Source of the DNA: Areca catechu
Taxonomy: Eukaryota > Streptophyta > Magnoliopsida > Arecales > Arecaceae
Assembly (NCBI GenBank): GCA_021397845.1
Contig: CM038050.1
Coordinates: 141,483,980-141,547,979, forward strand
Direction of reading: 5' to 3'
Length of the DNA stretch: 64,000 nucleotides
Made by a program: the position numbers and the translations under genes. The notes beneath the pieces were generated by a model. It did no database searches, was not told where the DNA came from, and was given only the letters and a program-made list of their open reading frames with translations. Of the stretch, positions 44,221 to 55,379 are shown piece after piece. Positions within the stretch are counted from its first letter, which is position 1, and the number at the start of each line of letters is the position of its first letter.

Positions 44221-44968
44221 TGATGCAGGACGACTCTAAGACTACTAAACATGCATGAAAAATAGTAAAACAATTTTTTTTATAATACTTATAATTTTAT
44301 TTGCAGGCTAGATTCCCAAATAAAGTAAATACTAGCAGAAAGACTAGCAGTGCAAATAATCATCGGGTCGCAGGCATACCCAGACAAACTAATGAAATAT
44401 CCAAGACTCGAGAGTTGAGAAACTTCCAATTTAGGATAGTTTATCTTCATCAAAATTAGATAATAAGAGAAGGGAAGGTTTCTTACCAGTCAGAGATTGA
44501 AATTCAGTAAAAGCAGGGGTCACTCACAACTCTGATCGAAGCCTGGAAGAAGAAGCCTCTGTTCCCTTGCATCTGATGGCTGATCTGGGCAGTCCGGGCA
44601 GCAAAGAAGGCCTCCTCAGGGGAGGGGAAGCACCTTGGGGATCCTGCAAGCATCAGGGTTAATCAAAATAGTAATTAAAAATTAAAAAAAAGAAACTATA
44701 AATTGAAAGGATTCGAGATTAGGGTTAGAAGATGGCAGCCGAGGAAGAAGAAGCTCCTGGGCTTGGACGGTACCTAGGGCTTCCAATTCTTTGGTGTGGC
44801 TGATCTTCAGGGATGCAGGAGGGTGCTAGGGCAGCAGGGTTTCAATCTAGGAACACAAGGAGAGCACTCAAAGAGAGAACCAAAACTCAAACTCACGATA
44901 ATTTAACAAAATTTCAGCAAAGGTTTATTCATAAGAAAAAGATGCTTACAAGAGGGGGAGGGGTGGGG

Positions 44969-44976
44969 TATTTATA
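44969..44976 (-). promoter_or_regulatory. TATA box of solo LTR D
   Basis: The minus strand reads CTCTATAAATACCCC, matching the TATA context of LTR A and the solo LTR at 5545-7430. Confidence 0.6.
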
Positions 44977-45805
44977 GAGTTCCCATGCCCTCACTAACCA
45001 TGGTTACACATGGATTACAAATCCTCTTCTAAATTGGAATACAAGTACTCTCCTAGCTAGGTTAGAATTACAAAGTTTAAAAGGATTAGAAATCCTAACT
45101 AGGTTAGGAAAAGGCTTGGTCTTCTCCCACTTTTCTTCAAATTGGACTTGGTCAAACCTCTTTGGATGCCTTTCGTTTGGGTGTGTGGGCTTTAGGGCAG
45201 CAAGGGGGAGGTTAGCCATGGGCTTGGAGAGCTTGGGCTTGGGCCCCCTGGAAGCTAGGGCACCTGGTTCCCTAGGCTGGCATATTCTCGGCATCAAAAG
45301 GGAGTCTTGGTTCTCCTTGCCTGGGCTTGAATTTGGAGGCCTGGAGTGCTGGGATAGCCTGGTAAACATGGGCTCCTGGCATATGGAATATTCTAGAAGC
45401 ATCTGGAGGGAATCTGGCATTTGAAATGGCACTCGAAGAAAATCGGGGCATAATCAGGGCACCTGGGTGTCGATTGAGATCCCCTAAGCTGGTGTAACTG
45501 CTTCTGGCTTCAGAATGAGGTTTGGTGGAACTCTGAAATAGCATAGCCTCTTCTCTTGTACAAGAAGTGAACTCATCTTTGAGCTTATAAAAGATTTGTT
45601 GTGTTTTCTGCAAGATCTTTTATAAGTTATTAGGATCTCAATCTCACTAAGAAAAACCGATCGGGGTTCTTCTCGATTATCATTGCGAGGGCTATGAGTT
45701 TTGATAAAATAGTGGGAGACATAATTAAATTGAAGGCCTAATTTAATTATGTAAGTAATTTCATGGTTGTTTGGTTATGTATTGTTCTTTATTAAATGTA
45801 GATAA

Positions 45806-46592
45806 ATGGCATCATCATTATCACTGCGAAGTATCTTAGATACCAACAACTGACTGGTCCGAACTATGTGGACTGGTTAAGAAATTTAAAGTTATGTTGA
45901 GTTCAGAAAACTTTCTTATATTCTTGATACCCCTAGTCTTAATCCACTAGGGATGATGCCATAGAGGAAGATATGGCCACATACAAAATGTGGCAGAATG
46001 ACTCCCTTACTGTGAAGTGTATCATACTAGCCTCTATGACCAATGAGTTACAGAGACAGCATGAAAGCATGGATACTCAATCCATAATGCTCAATTTAAA
46101 AGAGCTTTATGGAGAATATAGCAGAACTGCTAGATATGATATATCTAAGCAGTTATTCCGTGCTAGGATGACAGAGTGAACATCCGTTCAGGATCATGTT
46201 CTGAAGGTACTTGACTTAATCACCAATTGGGTCAATTAGGTTTTATCATGGATGGGGAGTTGAATCAGGATTTAATCTTGCAATCACTCCCGGAGTCATT
46301 TTCTCAGTTTGTCTTGAATTATCACATGAACAAACTGAACATTTCCTTGCCTGAGCTTTTAAATATGTTAAAAACAGCGAAGAGCCATGTTAAGAAAGAA
46401 AAGGCTCCACTTCTTTTTATTGATAAGACCAATAAGAAGAAATCAGGCAAAAAGGGTTTTAATAGGAGGCTAAACCCTAAGAGTGGTATCAATAAGAATA
46501 AGAAAGGAAAGAAGGCCTCCAAATAGTCGACCTGTTTCTTTTGCGGCAAAGCAGGACATTGGAAAAGGAATTGCAAGGCTTACCTTGCAACT
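45806..46592 (+). pseudogene. gag: Copia E gag, first copy (pseudogene)
   Basis: Same gene as 53329-54207 but broken by several small changes: lost bases near 45849, 45888 and 46227, a TGA in the segment after RMTE (about 46176) and a TAG in place of the CAG before the zinc knuckle (about 46524). The zinc-knuckle segment CFFCGKAGHWKRNC is intact (about 46532). Confidence 0.9.
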
Positions 46593-49500
46593 GTGAAGCC
46601 TGGTGCATCAGATGCGCCAAAAGGTATGTATGAGATACATGCTATATTGACATTAAATTCATCTATATCAAATACTTGGGTATTGGATACCGCTTGTGGT
46701 TACCATATATGCAAATCTTTGGAGGACCTCCACAAGCTTAAAGTATTGAAGGAAGGTGACTTCAATCTCTACGGTGCTAGTGGTGATATCATCCAAGCAG
46801 AAGCTGTAGGGACCTATATTCTGAAGTTGCCTTCAAGGAAGATCTTGGAGTTAGAAAATTGTTATTATATACCTAAGATTATTAGGAACATTATATCTAT
46901 TCCCTTGTTATTAAAACAAGGATATGTAATGGATGTAACGAGCACTAGTTGCTCGATAATGTTGTCTAATAAAATTATTTGTTCTGGCATATTTAGCAAT
47001 GGGCTCTTAACTCTTTCTTCCAATGATAGTGTTTTTCATGTCAATAATAAAAGAAAAAGAGAAGACTTTAATGATACTTTACTTTGGCATCATCGACTTT
47101 GTCATGTTAATGAGTCTAGGATAAGCAAGTTATACAAGAAAAAATCCCTTGATCCTTATGAGTATGAATCATTAGGAACTTGCGAATCATGTCTCATGGG
47201 TAAGATGACCAAGACTCCATTTACTGGACATGGAGAAAGGTCAACTGAGTTATTAGGACTTATACATACTGATGTATGTGGTCCAATGATAACTCAGGCC
47301 AGAGATGGATACTCATATTTTATCACTTTTATAGATGATTTATCTAGGTTCGGATATGTGTATCTTATGAAACATAAATATGAAGCCTTTGATAAATTTA
47401 AGGAGTATCAAAGTATGGTCGAAAAACAAACCGGGAAAAGTATTAAAGTTCTTCGGTCTGATCGAGGAGGAGAATACTTATCCACGGAGTTTTTAGACTA
47501 TCTTAAAGTTAATGGAATTCTTTCTGAATGGACCCCTCCATATACACCACAGCTAAATGGTATAGCTGAAAGGAGGAATCGTACCTTATTAGATATGGTA
47601 CGATTCATGATGTGCTTCACAAATTTACCCATTTCCTTCTAGGGTCATGCCCTAGAAACTACTATTTACATTCTGAACAAAGTACCTTCTAAATCCGTTG
47701 TCAGTACTTCATATGAAATTTGGAGTGGAAAGAAACCATATCTTAAATATTTTAAGGTATGGGGATGTCTAGCTTATGTTAAAAGAAATTTTGGACATAA
47801 GTTGGAACCTAGAGCGGACAAATGTCTATTTGTAGGATATCCTAAAGAGGGTAGAGGATATCTGTTTTACCATCCAACTGAACAAAATATTTTTGTCAAC
47901 AGACATGCCACTTTTCTAGAAAAAGAGTTCATTTTAGAAAAGGGCAATGGTAGAACTGTTGAACTTGGAGAAGTACAAGAAATACAGATAGATAGTTCTC
48001 AACCATTAGAACATATAGTTAGGACAGAACCAGAACACAAAACTCCTCCTCGTAGGTCTGATAGAGTGCCACGGGCACCTGAGAGGTATGAGTTTATTAT
48101 TGAAAATAATGAAGCCCAAGTCATTCAAAATGATGAACCTCTGACCTATACGGAAGCTATCTTGAGTACTGATTCAGATAGATGGCAAGAAGCCATGGAA
48201 TCCGAGATAGACTCTATGTATGTCAACCAAGTATGGTCTTTGGTCGATGCACCAGAGGGTGTTAATCCTATTGGGTGCAAATGGGTCTATAAGAAAAAGA
48301 TTGGGGCTGATGGCCAAGTTGAAACCTATAAAGCTAGATTAGTGGCAAAAGGTTTTAGACAAAAACAGGGAATTGATTATGATGAAACATTCTCACCTGT
48401 TTCCATGCTCAAATCAATTCGGATTTTACTTGCTATAGCAGCATACCACGATTATGAGATATGGCAGATGGATGTGAAGACTGCATTCCTCAATGGTTTC
48501 CTTGAGGAAGAAGTCTACATGTCACAGCCAGGAGGTTTTATTTCAAAGAATAAACCTAATCAAGTATGCAAGCTAAAGAAACCCATTTATGGATTAAAGC
48601 AAGCTTCAAGGATTTGGAACATCCACTTTGATGAAACTATTAAAAGGTTTGGTTTTATCAAAAATGTGGATGAACCCTGTGTTTATAAGAAGACTAGTGG
48701 GAGTGCCATAGTCTTCTTGGTTATATATGTAGATGACATACTCCTCATTGGGAATGATATCCCAATGTTACAATCAGTCAAGGTTTGGCTATCAAACCAG
48801 TTTTCCATGAAAGATTTGGGAGAAGCATCCTATATACTAGGTATTAAGATCTATAGAGATAGGTCTAATAGGATGTTAGGTTTATCCCAATCTAGGTACA
48901 TTGACTTAGTTCTGAAAAGATTCAGCATGGATGGAAGTAAAAAAGGTTATCTTCCTATGAGTCAAGGCATACATCTTTCCAAAAGGATGTCTCCTAAGAC
49001 ACCTGAAGAAAGAAATAGAATGAATTCTATACCTTATGCTTCGGTAATAGGGTCCATAATGTACGCCATGTTATGTACCAGGCCTGATGTGGCATATGCT
49101 TTAGGCATTGTCAGTAGGTTTCAGGCTGATCCAGGAGAGGATCATTGGAAAGCAGTTAAAAATATTCTTAAGTACCTGAGAAGGACTAAGGATATTTTTC
49201 TGGTTTATGGTGGTTCTGATCTTAAACTAGAAGCTTATTCTGATTCTAGTTTTCAATCAGACCCTGATGATAGCAAATCTATTTCGGGATATGTTTTTAC
49301 CCTAAATGGTTGAGTAGTGAGTTGGAAGAGTACCAAGTAGCAGACTGTAGCTGACTCAACCACAGAGGTAGAATACATAGCTGTCAGTGAAGCCACCAAG
49401 GAAGCAGTCTGGATGAAGAAGTTCATCACAGAGTTGGGTGTTGTTCTTGAGATTGAAAACCCAGAGCCACTTTACTGTGACAACACTGGAGCAGTTGCTC

Positions 49501-49712
49501 AAGCTAAGGAACCAAGAGCTCATCATAAGTCCAAGCACATTCTGAGACGCTTCCATCTCGTCCGAGAAATAGTAGAAAGACAAGATGTCTACATAAATAG
49601 GATTGATACAAAGAACAACGTAGCAGTCCCGTTCACTAAGGCTCTATCACAGCGAGAGTTTGATCGCCACCTCGAGAGTATGGGATTAAGATTTAAAGGC
49701 GATTGGCTTTAG
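46593..49712 (+). pseudogene. pol: Copia E pol (protease, integrase, RT, RNase H)
   Basis: Nearly full-length Copia pol with few lesions. Protease: WVLDTACGYHIC (about 46680). Integrase: LWHHRLCHV with CESCLMGK (47080-47200), HTDVCGP, RSDRGGEY and NGIAERRN carrying the D, D, E residues. A TAG at 47640-47642 interrupts just after; the frame continues with LETTIYILNK and LKYFKVWGCLAYV. RT: WQMDVKTAFLNGF (about 48470) and YVDDILL (about 48730). RNase H: YSDSSFQSD, DNTGAVAQ, KHILRRFH. Further stops at 49311-49313 (TGA) and 49336-49338 (TAG). The product would be the replication polyprotein of the element. Confidence 0.93.
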
Positions 49713-49715
49713 TGC

Positions 49716-49725
49716 AAGTGGGAGA
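49716..49725 (+). other. Polypurine tract of Copia E
   Basis: AAGTGGGAGA lies between the pol stop (49712) and the LTR start TGAAAGGGATATGCC (49727), the usual place and form for Copia elements. Confidence 0.85.
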
Positions 49726-49726
49726 T

Positions 49727-52161
49727 TGAAAGGGATATGCCCTACAAGCCAATCTATGTTGTATATCTCAAACCATTGTAATTGACAATATTCTAATAAA
49801 GGCATTATTTTTCATCATACGTTGTGTTTATTATTATATGATGAACCCCATAGATTAGGGCTATGATTTTAGGGTTATGATGATATCATACCAGTGAGAC
49901 CTAAAGTCTTAAAACCTTAATCTAAAATATTCCTAGTCAAAGGAACCCTGAGTAGGGGATCAGGTTTTTTCTGTTAATACTAGCACATCCCATGTATACT
50001 GGAGAGGGTGACTGCTCTCACAGTCATTTGTGTATGACACTAATACAAGGATGTGGGTGCTCATTAGAGAATGTGTTCATTGATATGATCCAACTTGAGA
50101 ACATCTAATGGAGTCTTAGCTACATGTCAATAGAAGGTTCTCATAGTGGGAGTGGTACAAGTAATCCTTTGACCTGAGACTGCCATAAGTACCTTATGTA
50201 CATGAACCCATGCTTTGGTTCAATCCTAATCATGATACTGAGTCATGCACAAGATTGATACTGGGAATGGTGAATTGGATATGAAGGTAATGAGTAGGTC
50301 AACAAGGAATCGATCACTCTTAGTAAGAGGAGATTGCATCTAGCTAGTTATCAATCGGATGATGATTCAGGGAATCTTTGATCAAAGTAAAGATATTAGA
50401 GATGGTTTCTAATATCAAGATTATTGAATCATCAATATAAGATTAAGCTAGAAACAGATATAATATTGGATTTGACATATATCCATATCCATAATTATAT
50501 TTTGGGTGCAGGATGATCGAAGGATTTAATTGTAGGGTACTTTCTACTGAAGGGTAGTTTTGGTATTTCACCAGAATTTCCATATCTTCTGGGTAGATAT
50601 GACACGTTGCTAGACGTCAATCTTGTCTTGTGGGTTGATCAAATTTAATGATCATTTATTAGGAAGAGTCCTAATTGATCAAGATCGGGTAAGCCCGATT
50701 TGACCTAAATCGATTAGAAAGAGTTCTAATCAAATTAGGTCAACTTGTATTCGAACCCACTACTGGCTAGATGTGGAACCCAATGGGTCACACACTTAAG
50801 AAAATTGATCAAGGGTTTAATTTTATAATTAAATCATTTTTGCATGATGACACTCTAGCAGGTGTTGCAAATCCTAGCTTCTATTCGAATTAGATTCGAA
50901 TTAGGGTTCCGGATTGGTTCAATTTGGGTTCTGATTGGATCTAATTAGACCCTAATTGAGGTTATAGGGATTATGGCTAACCCTATTGGCTAACCATGTA
51001 TCTAGGCTAGCCACCCACCCACCCTTTAGCCCTTGCATGCCAAAAACACCAAGAGTCCATGCGCTTATGGACTCTTGGCGCGCCATATGGAGGAGTCCAT
51101 GGGCGCATGGACTCTTGGCGCGCCCACTTAATTCTTCGATGAATTAAGTTGGGGTGGCATTCCTTCTCTCTTTTAGCACCTCAATTGTCCCCCTTTGGAT
51201 TGGAATCCAAGGGTTGATGGTTTTTGAGAAAGGCAGAAAGCATTCGTTGCTTCCCGATTGCACGAAATAACATCTCTTCGGAGATTAAAAGTCGCGACTC
51301 CTTTCTTTTAAAAAAACATCATGATTTTTTATTTAAGAAAAGCTGTGGGATTTATCCGGAAGGCCGTGAGAAGGAAGGATGGGGTGTGAGAAAATAAGAA
51401 AGGGCGTGAGAAGTTTTTCACGAAGAGTTGTGTGGGCGCCTCTCTGAGATCTATTTAAGGGGTCAGGAAAATCAGAACTCGGTAATTTTTATTCTTCTTC
51501 CTCTCCTAAAGACTCTTTCTCTCTTTTCTTGTTCTTGCACTGTTTCCTTTACAGAGTACACCTCTGTCAAAACTCTGCTACTGAACAAGAACAAGAGTGA
51601 AAGTCTCCGACGGTAAAGGAAAGAAGGAGTTCTGATTTTTGTTCATTCTTTCTTACATTAAGACATTCTTGTCTTAATTTCTCCTCCAATTTAAGACAAT
51701 CCTAAATCCCCTTAGGACAAAGTCTTATCTTCAAGACAAAAGTGTCTTAGAGGGTCAAGGTCATAGTGGAAGGAGGAGAAGAGATAAAAGAAAGGAAGGC
51801 AACCTCTTGTGTGGAAGAATTCCAGCCATAATCCGAAGAATTGAGTTCTAGGAAGAAGAACTCAATAGGAGGAACCATTGGACAAGAAGATAGTGTTCTT
51901 GATCATTGCTCTGTGTGGATCACCATCGGAGGGCGGACACTTGGACACCTGGTGAATTCAAATAGCCCGTTGATCTTCAAGTTTTAAGTCTTCATAAATT
52001 GGAATTAGCGATTACAGGTTGGTATTCTAATTCAATTTGCATAGAAATGTTTGTATTCATACATTCTAGTCTTATTAAGGAGTTCATGTTTTAGGGTTTT
52101 TGTGCATATTAATTTCAATTTTTATAATTACCCTTCCGCTGCGTTGCACTGGAACCCAACA
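49727..52161 (+). repeat. Complete LTR of Copia E
   Basis: The LTR starts TGAAAGGGATATGCCC after the polypurine tract and ends GGAACCCAACA before the primer site, 2,435 bp. TATTTAAG at 51452-51459 with a downstream pyrimidine-rich stretch is the best promoter candidate. The open frame at 51428-51616 has no family features. A doubled GGCGCGCC-type word with GAGTCCATG repeats occurs at 51045-51125. Confidence 0.92.
51452..51459 (+). promoter_or_regulatory. TATA-like box of the Copia E LTR
   Basis: TATTTAAG in GATCTATTTAAGGGGTCAGG is followed by a pyrimidine-rich region typical of LTR transcription starts. Confidence 0.55.
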
Positions 52162-52162
52162 G

Positions 52163-52174
52163 TGGTATCAGAGC
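52163..52174 (+). other. Primer binding site, Copia E
   Basis: TGGTATCAGAGC is a perfect initiator tRNA-Met complement, one base after the LTR. Confidence 0.92.
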
Positions 52175-53328
52175 CACCTTAATTAGGACTATAATTTATG
52201 ATAGTTTATATGTCACATCTTAGGATTTTTTAAATCCTAATATGTTACTACACTTAGCATATCTTTGATTGCATATATGTTTTGATGTATGCCACTAGTT
52301 AGGGTCTTTCACTCAAACCCTAATTATTATAGAGATATGTATAGTTTTGAAGTCATCATACTGAAATAAGGTTGCCCTGGCATAATGGTGGATCCATTAT
52401 GTGCTAAATGGTTGTCCTAGTATGATGACACACTTAGCACATATTTGTTTATCTATAAAAGTGATATGTTGATTGTGATACATTCTATAAGGATGTGCTG
52501 GCAATTTATAAATCCCTCCTCTTAAAAATTATATTAAGTCTTAGTATATTTAACTAATAAGCATCACTAGTCATGATGTACAATTGATCATTCGGTGTCT
52601 AGAAAGGTGGTTTTGGGAAGGTAAAGAGAATTGTGGTTTTTAATTGGTTCCATTGACTGACCTGGCCAATTGTTATTGGTGTCTAGGAAAGCAACGGGGG
52701 GACTCCCACATCTCTTCCACTTGCCTGGCCGATTTGATTAAATTTAAATATTGACTAAAATTCTTAGTGTTAAAAATACTATATATTGGCCTTCCTTCAT
52801 GCTGGATCATTATTGTGTAATGAATCACATTAGGTTTGTTGTGTTATCTGCAAGACCTAATATGATGATTGACATAATACGAGTCTAGTGCATAGATATG
52901 CTTACAGTATATTCAGTATAATGCTTTGTTGTGTTATCTGCAAGGGCATTATATTTAAGTATTGACTGTATAGAAATGAAAGGGTCTTGACTTAACTAGA
53001 ACATTATGGTTTGTTGTGTTTTCTGCAAGACTAATAATGTTCTAGAGGCCAAGTTACTTCTTGAGAATTATATGAGATATAATTGGAAGAGTTTCCTACC
53101 TTTGAGCTTATAAAAGATTTGTTGTGTTTTCTACAAGATCTTTTATAAGTTATTAGGATCTCAATGTCACTAAGAAAAACCGATCGGGGTTCTTCTCGAT
53201 TATCATTGTAAGGGCTATGATTTTTGATAAAATAGTGGGAGACATAATTAAATTGAAGACCTAATTTAATTATGTAAGTAATTTCATGGTTGTTTGCTTA
53301 TGTATTGTTCTTTATTAAATGTAGATAA
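52175..53328 (+). other. Leader of Copia E
   Basis: This is a non-coding 5' leader of about 1.15 kb between primer site and gag ATG. It contains the hairpin array described separately (52829-53149) and two earlier inverted repeats: CATAATGG/CCATTATG (about 52380-52401) and TGTGCTAA/TTAGCACA (about 52401-52442). Confidence 0.8.
52829..53149 (+). promoter_or_regulatory. Four stem-loops with conserved 19-nt loop in the Copia E leader
   Basis: Each unit has a loop TTGTTGTGTT(A/T)TCT(G/A)CAAG. Stems: ATTAGGT/ACCTAAT (52829-52835, 52855-52861); TATAATGC/GCATTATA (52917-52924, 52946-52953); CTAGAACATTAT/ATAATGTTCTAG (52996-53007, 53034-53045); CTTATAAAAGAT/ATCTTTTATAAG (53107-53118, 53138-53149). 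Every stem is perfectly complementary though the four stem sequences are unrelated. The first internal copy keeps the fourth unit at 45584-45626. The array precedes the gag ATG by about 180 nt, where packaging or dimerisation signals are usually found; the role is not shown. Confidence 0.85.
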
Positions 53329-54207
53329 ATGGCATCTTCATTATCACTGCGAAGTATCTTAGATACCAACAAACTGACTGGTCCGAACTATGTGGACTGG
53401 TTGAGAAATTTAAAGATTATGCTGAGTTCAGAAAAACTTTCTTATATTCTTGATACCCCTAGTCTTAATCCACTAGGGGATGAGGCCACAGAGGAAGATA
53501 TGGCCACATACAAAATGTGGCAGAATGACTCCCTTACTGTCAAGTGTATCATACTAGCCTCTATGACCAATGAGTTACAGAGACAGCATGAAAGCATGGA
53601 TACTCAATCCATAATGCTCAATTTAAAAGAGCTTTATGGAGAACATAGCAGAACTGCTAGATATGAAATATCTAAGCAGTTATTCCGTGCTAGGATGACA
53701 GAGGGAACATCCATTCAGGATCATGTTCTGAAGGTAATTGACTTAATCACCAAATTGGGTCAATTAGGTTTTATCATGGATGGGGAGTTGAATCAGGATT
53801 TAATCTTGCAATCACTCCCGGAGTCATTTTCTCAGTTTGTCTTGAATTATCACATGAACAAACTGAACATTTCCTTGCCTGAGCTGTTAAATATGTTAAA
53901 AACAATGGAGAGCCATGTTAAGAAAGAAAAGGCTCCACTTCTTTTTATTGATAAGACCAATAAGAAGAAATCAGGCAAAAAGGGTTTTAATAGGAGGCTA
54001 AACCCTAAGAGTGGTATCAATAAGAATAAAAAAGGAAAGAAGGCCTCCAAACAGTCGACCTGTTTCTTTTACGGCAAAGCGGGACATTGGAAAAGGAATT
54101 GCAAGGCTTACCTTGCAACTGTGAAGCCTGGTGCATCAGATGCGCCAAAAGGTATGTATGAGATACATGCTATATTGACATTAAATTCATCTATATCAAA
54201 TAGTTGA
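53329..54207 (+). CDS. gag: Copia E gag, second copy (open, then truncated)
   Basis: 292 codons from ATG 53329: MASSLSLRSILDTNKLTGPN, YVDWLRNLKIML, a QHESMDTQSIMLNLKELYG segment, LDLITKLGQLGFIM-like, QSLPESFSQFVLNYHMNKL, a basic KKKSGKKGFNRRLNP region and the zinc knuckle CFFYGKAGHWKRNC, where the second Cys is Tyr (first copy: CFFC). A TGA stops it where the first copy reads TGG into protease. Otherwise the frame is intact, so this copy decayed less than the first. It would make capsid and nucleocapsid; the Tyr should weaken zinc binding. Confidence 0.88.
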   Translation: MASSLSLRSILDTNKLTGPNYVDWLRNLKIMLSSEKLSYILDTPSLNPLGDEATEEDMATYKMWQNDSLTVKCIILASMTNELQRQHESMDTQSIMLNLKELYGEHSRTARYEISKQLFRARMTEGTSIQDHVLKVIDLITKLGQLGFIMDGELNQDLILQSLPESFSQFVLNYHMNKLNISLPELLNMLKTMESHVKKEKAPLLFIDKTNKKKSGKKGFNRRLNPKSGINKNKKGKKASKQSTCFFYGKAGHWKRNCKAYLATVKPGASDAPKGMYEIHAILTLNSSISNS

Positions 54208-54413
54208 GTATTGGATACCGCTTGTGGTTACCATATATGCAAATCTTTGGAGGACCTCCACAAGCTTAAAGTATTAAAGGAAAGTGACTTCAATCTCTAT
54301 GGTGCTAGTGGTGATATCATCCAAGCAGAAGCTGTAGGGACCTATATTCTGAAGTTGCCTTCAGGGAAGATCTTGGAGTTAGAAAATTGTTATTATATGC
54401 CTAAGATTATTAG
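54208..54413 (+). pseudogene. Copia E protease fragment, second copy
   Basis: It is homologous to 46685-46893 of the first copy (DTACGYHICKSLEDLHKLK and following) and then stops abruptly at about 54413, fused to the LTR end. The fusion leaves a 99-codon open frame running into LTR sequence. Confidence 0.85.
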
Positions 54414-54683
54414 TAGTGTTCTTGATCATTGCTCTGTGTGGATCACCATCGGAGGGCGGACACTTGGATGCCTGGTGAATTCAAATAGCCCGTTGATCTT
54501 CAAGTTTTAAGTCTTCGTAAATTGGAATTAGCGATTACAGGTTGGTATTCTACTTCAATTTGCATAGAAATGTTTGTCTTCATACATTCTAGTCTTATTA
54601 AGGAGTTCCTGTTTTAGGGTTTTTGTGCATATTAATTTCAATTTTGAAATTACCCTTCCGCTGCGTTGCACCGGAACCCAACA
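54414..54683 (+). repeat. Terminal fragment of a third Copia E LTR
   Basis: It matches 51891-52161 (last 271 bases of the complete LTR) with a few substitutions and ends in CCCAACA next to solo LTR D sequence, i.e. at an authentic element end. Confidence 0.9.
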
Positions 54684-54849
54684 TACAGGACTCAATGTAC
54701 TGGACTAGATTGAGGGTTGAGACAAATCAACTAATCCTCAACTTTTTACAGGACTCAATTCTAGTTTATTACAAAATTTTGACACATGGCTAGGTATACC
54801 AAATAGGACCCAGTAATCTGTGTCTGATCCTGGTGCCCCCACCATGTTT

Positions 54850-55379
54850 AAGACAGGCTGCATGGTGGCTCCGATAAGAGGCATGGTGGCATCTTGGGCT
54901 ACCTTTCTAGCCGGTGATAGGCTGGATCTTAGGAGGAGAAGTGGTGATGGAAAAAGGAGGGAGGAGGTAAGGTGGCATCGGATGGCTGGGCGGCTTATCT
55001 AGCTAGCGACGGGCAGCTTAGGACTGCCATGGAGAGGCGATGATGGTGGCAATCATGGTGTGATGTCATGGATCTAGGAAGGAGCAGCGAGGAAGATGGT
55101 CTATAAAACTAGACTCGTGGACCAAGCTGCTAGTCCATGATGGATCGGCTACTTTAAAATCTATGAAAAACTTGATTATATTGGTTTTTCCTTGATTCTA
55201 GACCCGTTTGAACTTTGATTTAAGTGTCATTTAGTATCATAGATTCTATAGATCAAGATTTTTCTATGGACTCCTTTTCTGCACAATATGAATAAAAGTA
55301 TCACTTCTTAAGGAATAAAGATCAATTCATATATATTTTAATAATTAAATTAGGATATTTAATAGATTTATCACTATGC
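54850..55379. other. Pre-insertion locus, segment 4
   Basis: No gene is visible. The first 230 bases continue the GGTGGC/GATGG-rich sequence of 43948-44220 (for example GCTGCATGGTGGCT, also formed at the 32187/43943 join). From about 55100 the composition becomes A/T-rich. Confidence 0.55.

Larger units (their letters stand above)
45577..54683 (+). mobile_element. Ty1/Copia E, tandem arrangement sharing one LTR
   Basis: The order is: internal region from the leader onward with gag and pol (45577-49726), complete LTR (49727-52161), primer site, a second leader and gag (52162-54413), and the last 270 bases of an LTR (54414-54683). The two internal copies are collinear with a constant offset of 7,523 bases at their starts. 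This is the residue of an LTR-internal-LTR-internal-LTR tandem: the left LTR plus about 0.9 kb of leader is gone, and a deletion fused the second internal copy to the end of the third LTR. The right end is a true LTR terminus (CCCAACA). Confidence 0.9.
44221..54844 (-). mobile_element. Gypsy copy D, solo LTR interrupted by Copia E
   Basis: The LTR begins TGATGCAGGACGACTC at 44221 and ends TGGTGCCCCCACCA at 54844, with the perfect duplication TGTTT (44216-44220 and 54845-54849). Only LTR sequence of this family is present: 44221-45576 and 54684-54844, about 1.5 kb in all, matching LTR A. It is therefore a solo LTR into which Copia E inserted. A minus-strand TATAAATA lies at 44969-44976. About 18 bp of LTR are missing at the Copia junction compared with LTR A. 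Confidence 0.9.

Noticed and set aside
51428..51616. 62-codon open frame in the Copia E LTR as a leader peptide
   Set aside because: It starts upstream of the predicted TATA box, so most of it would not be transcribed from that promoter.
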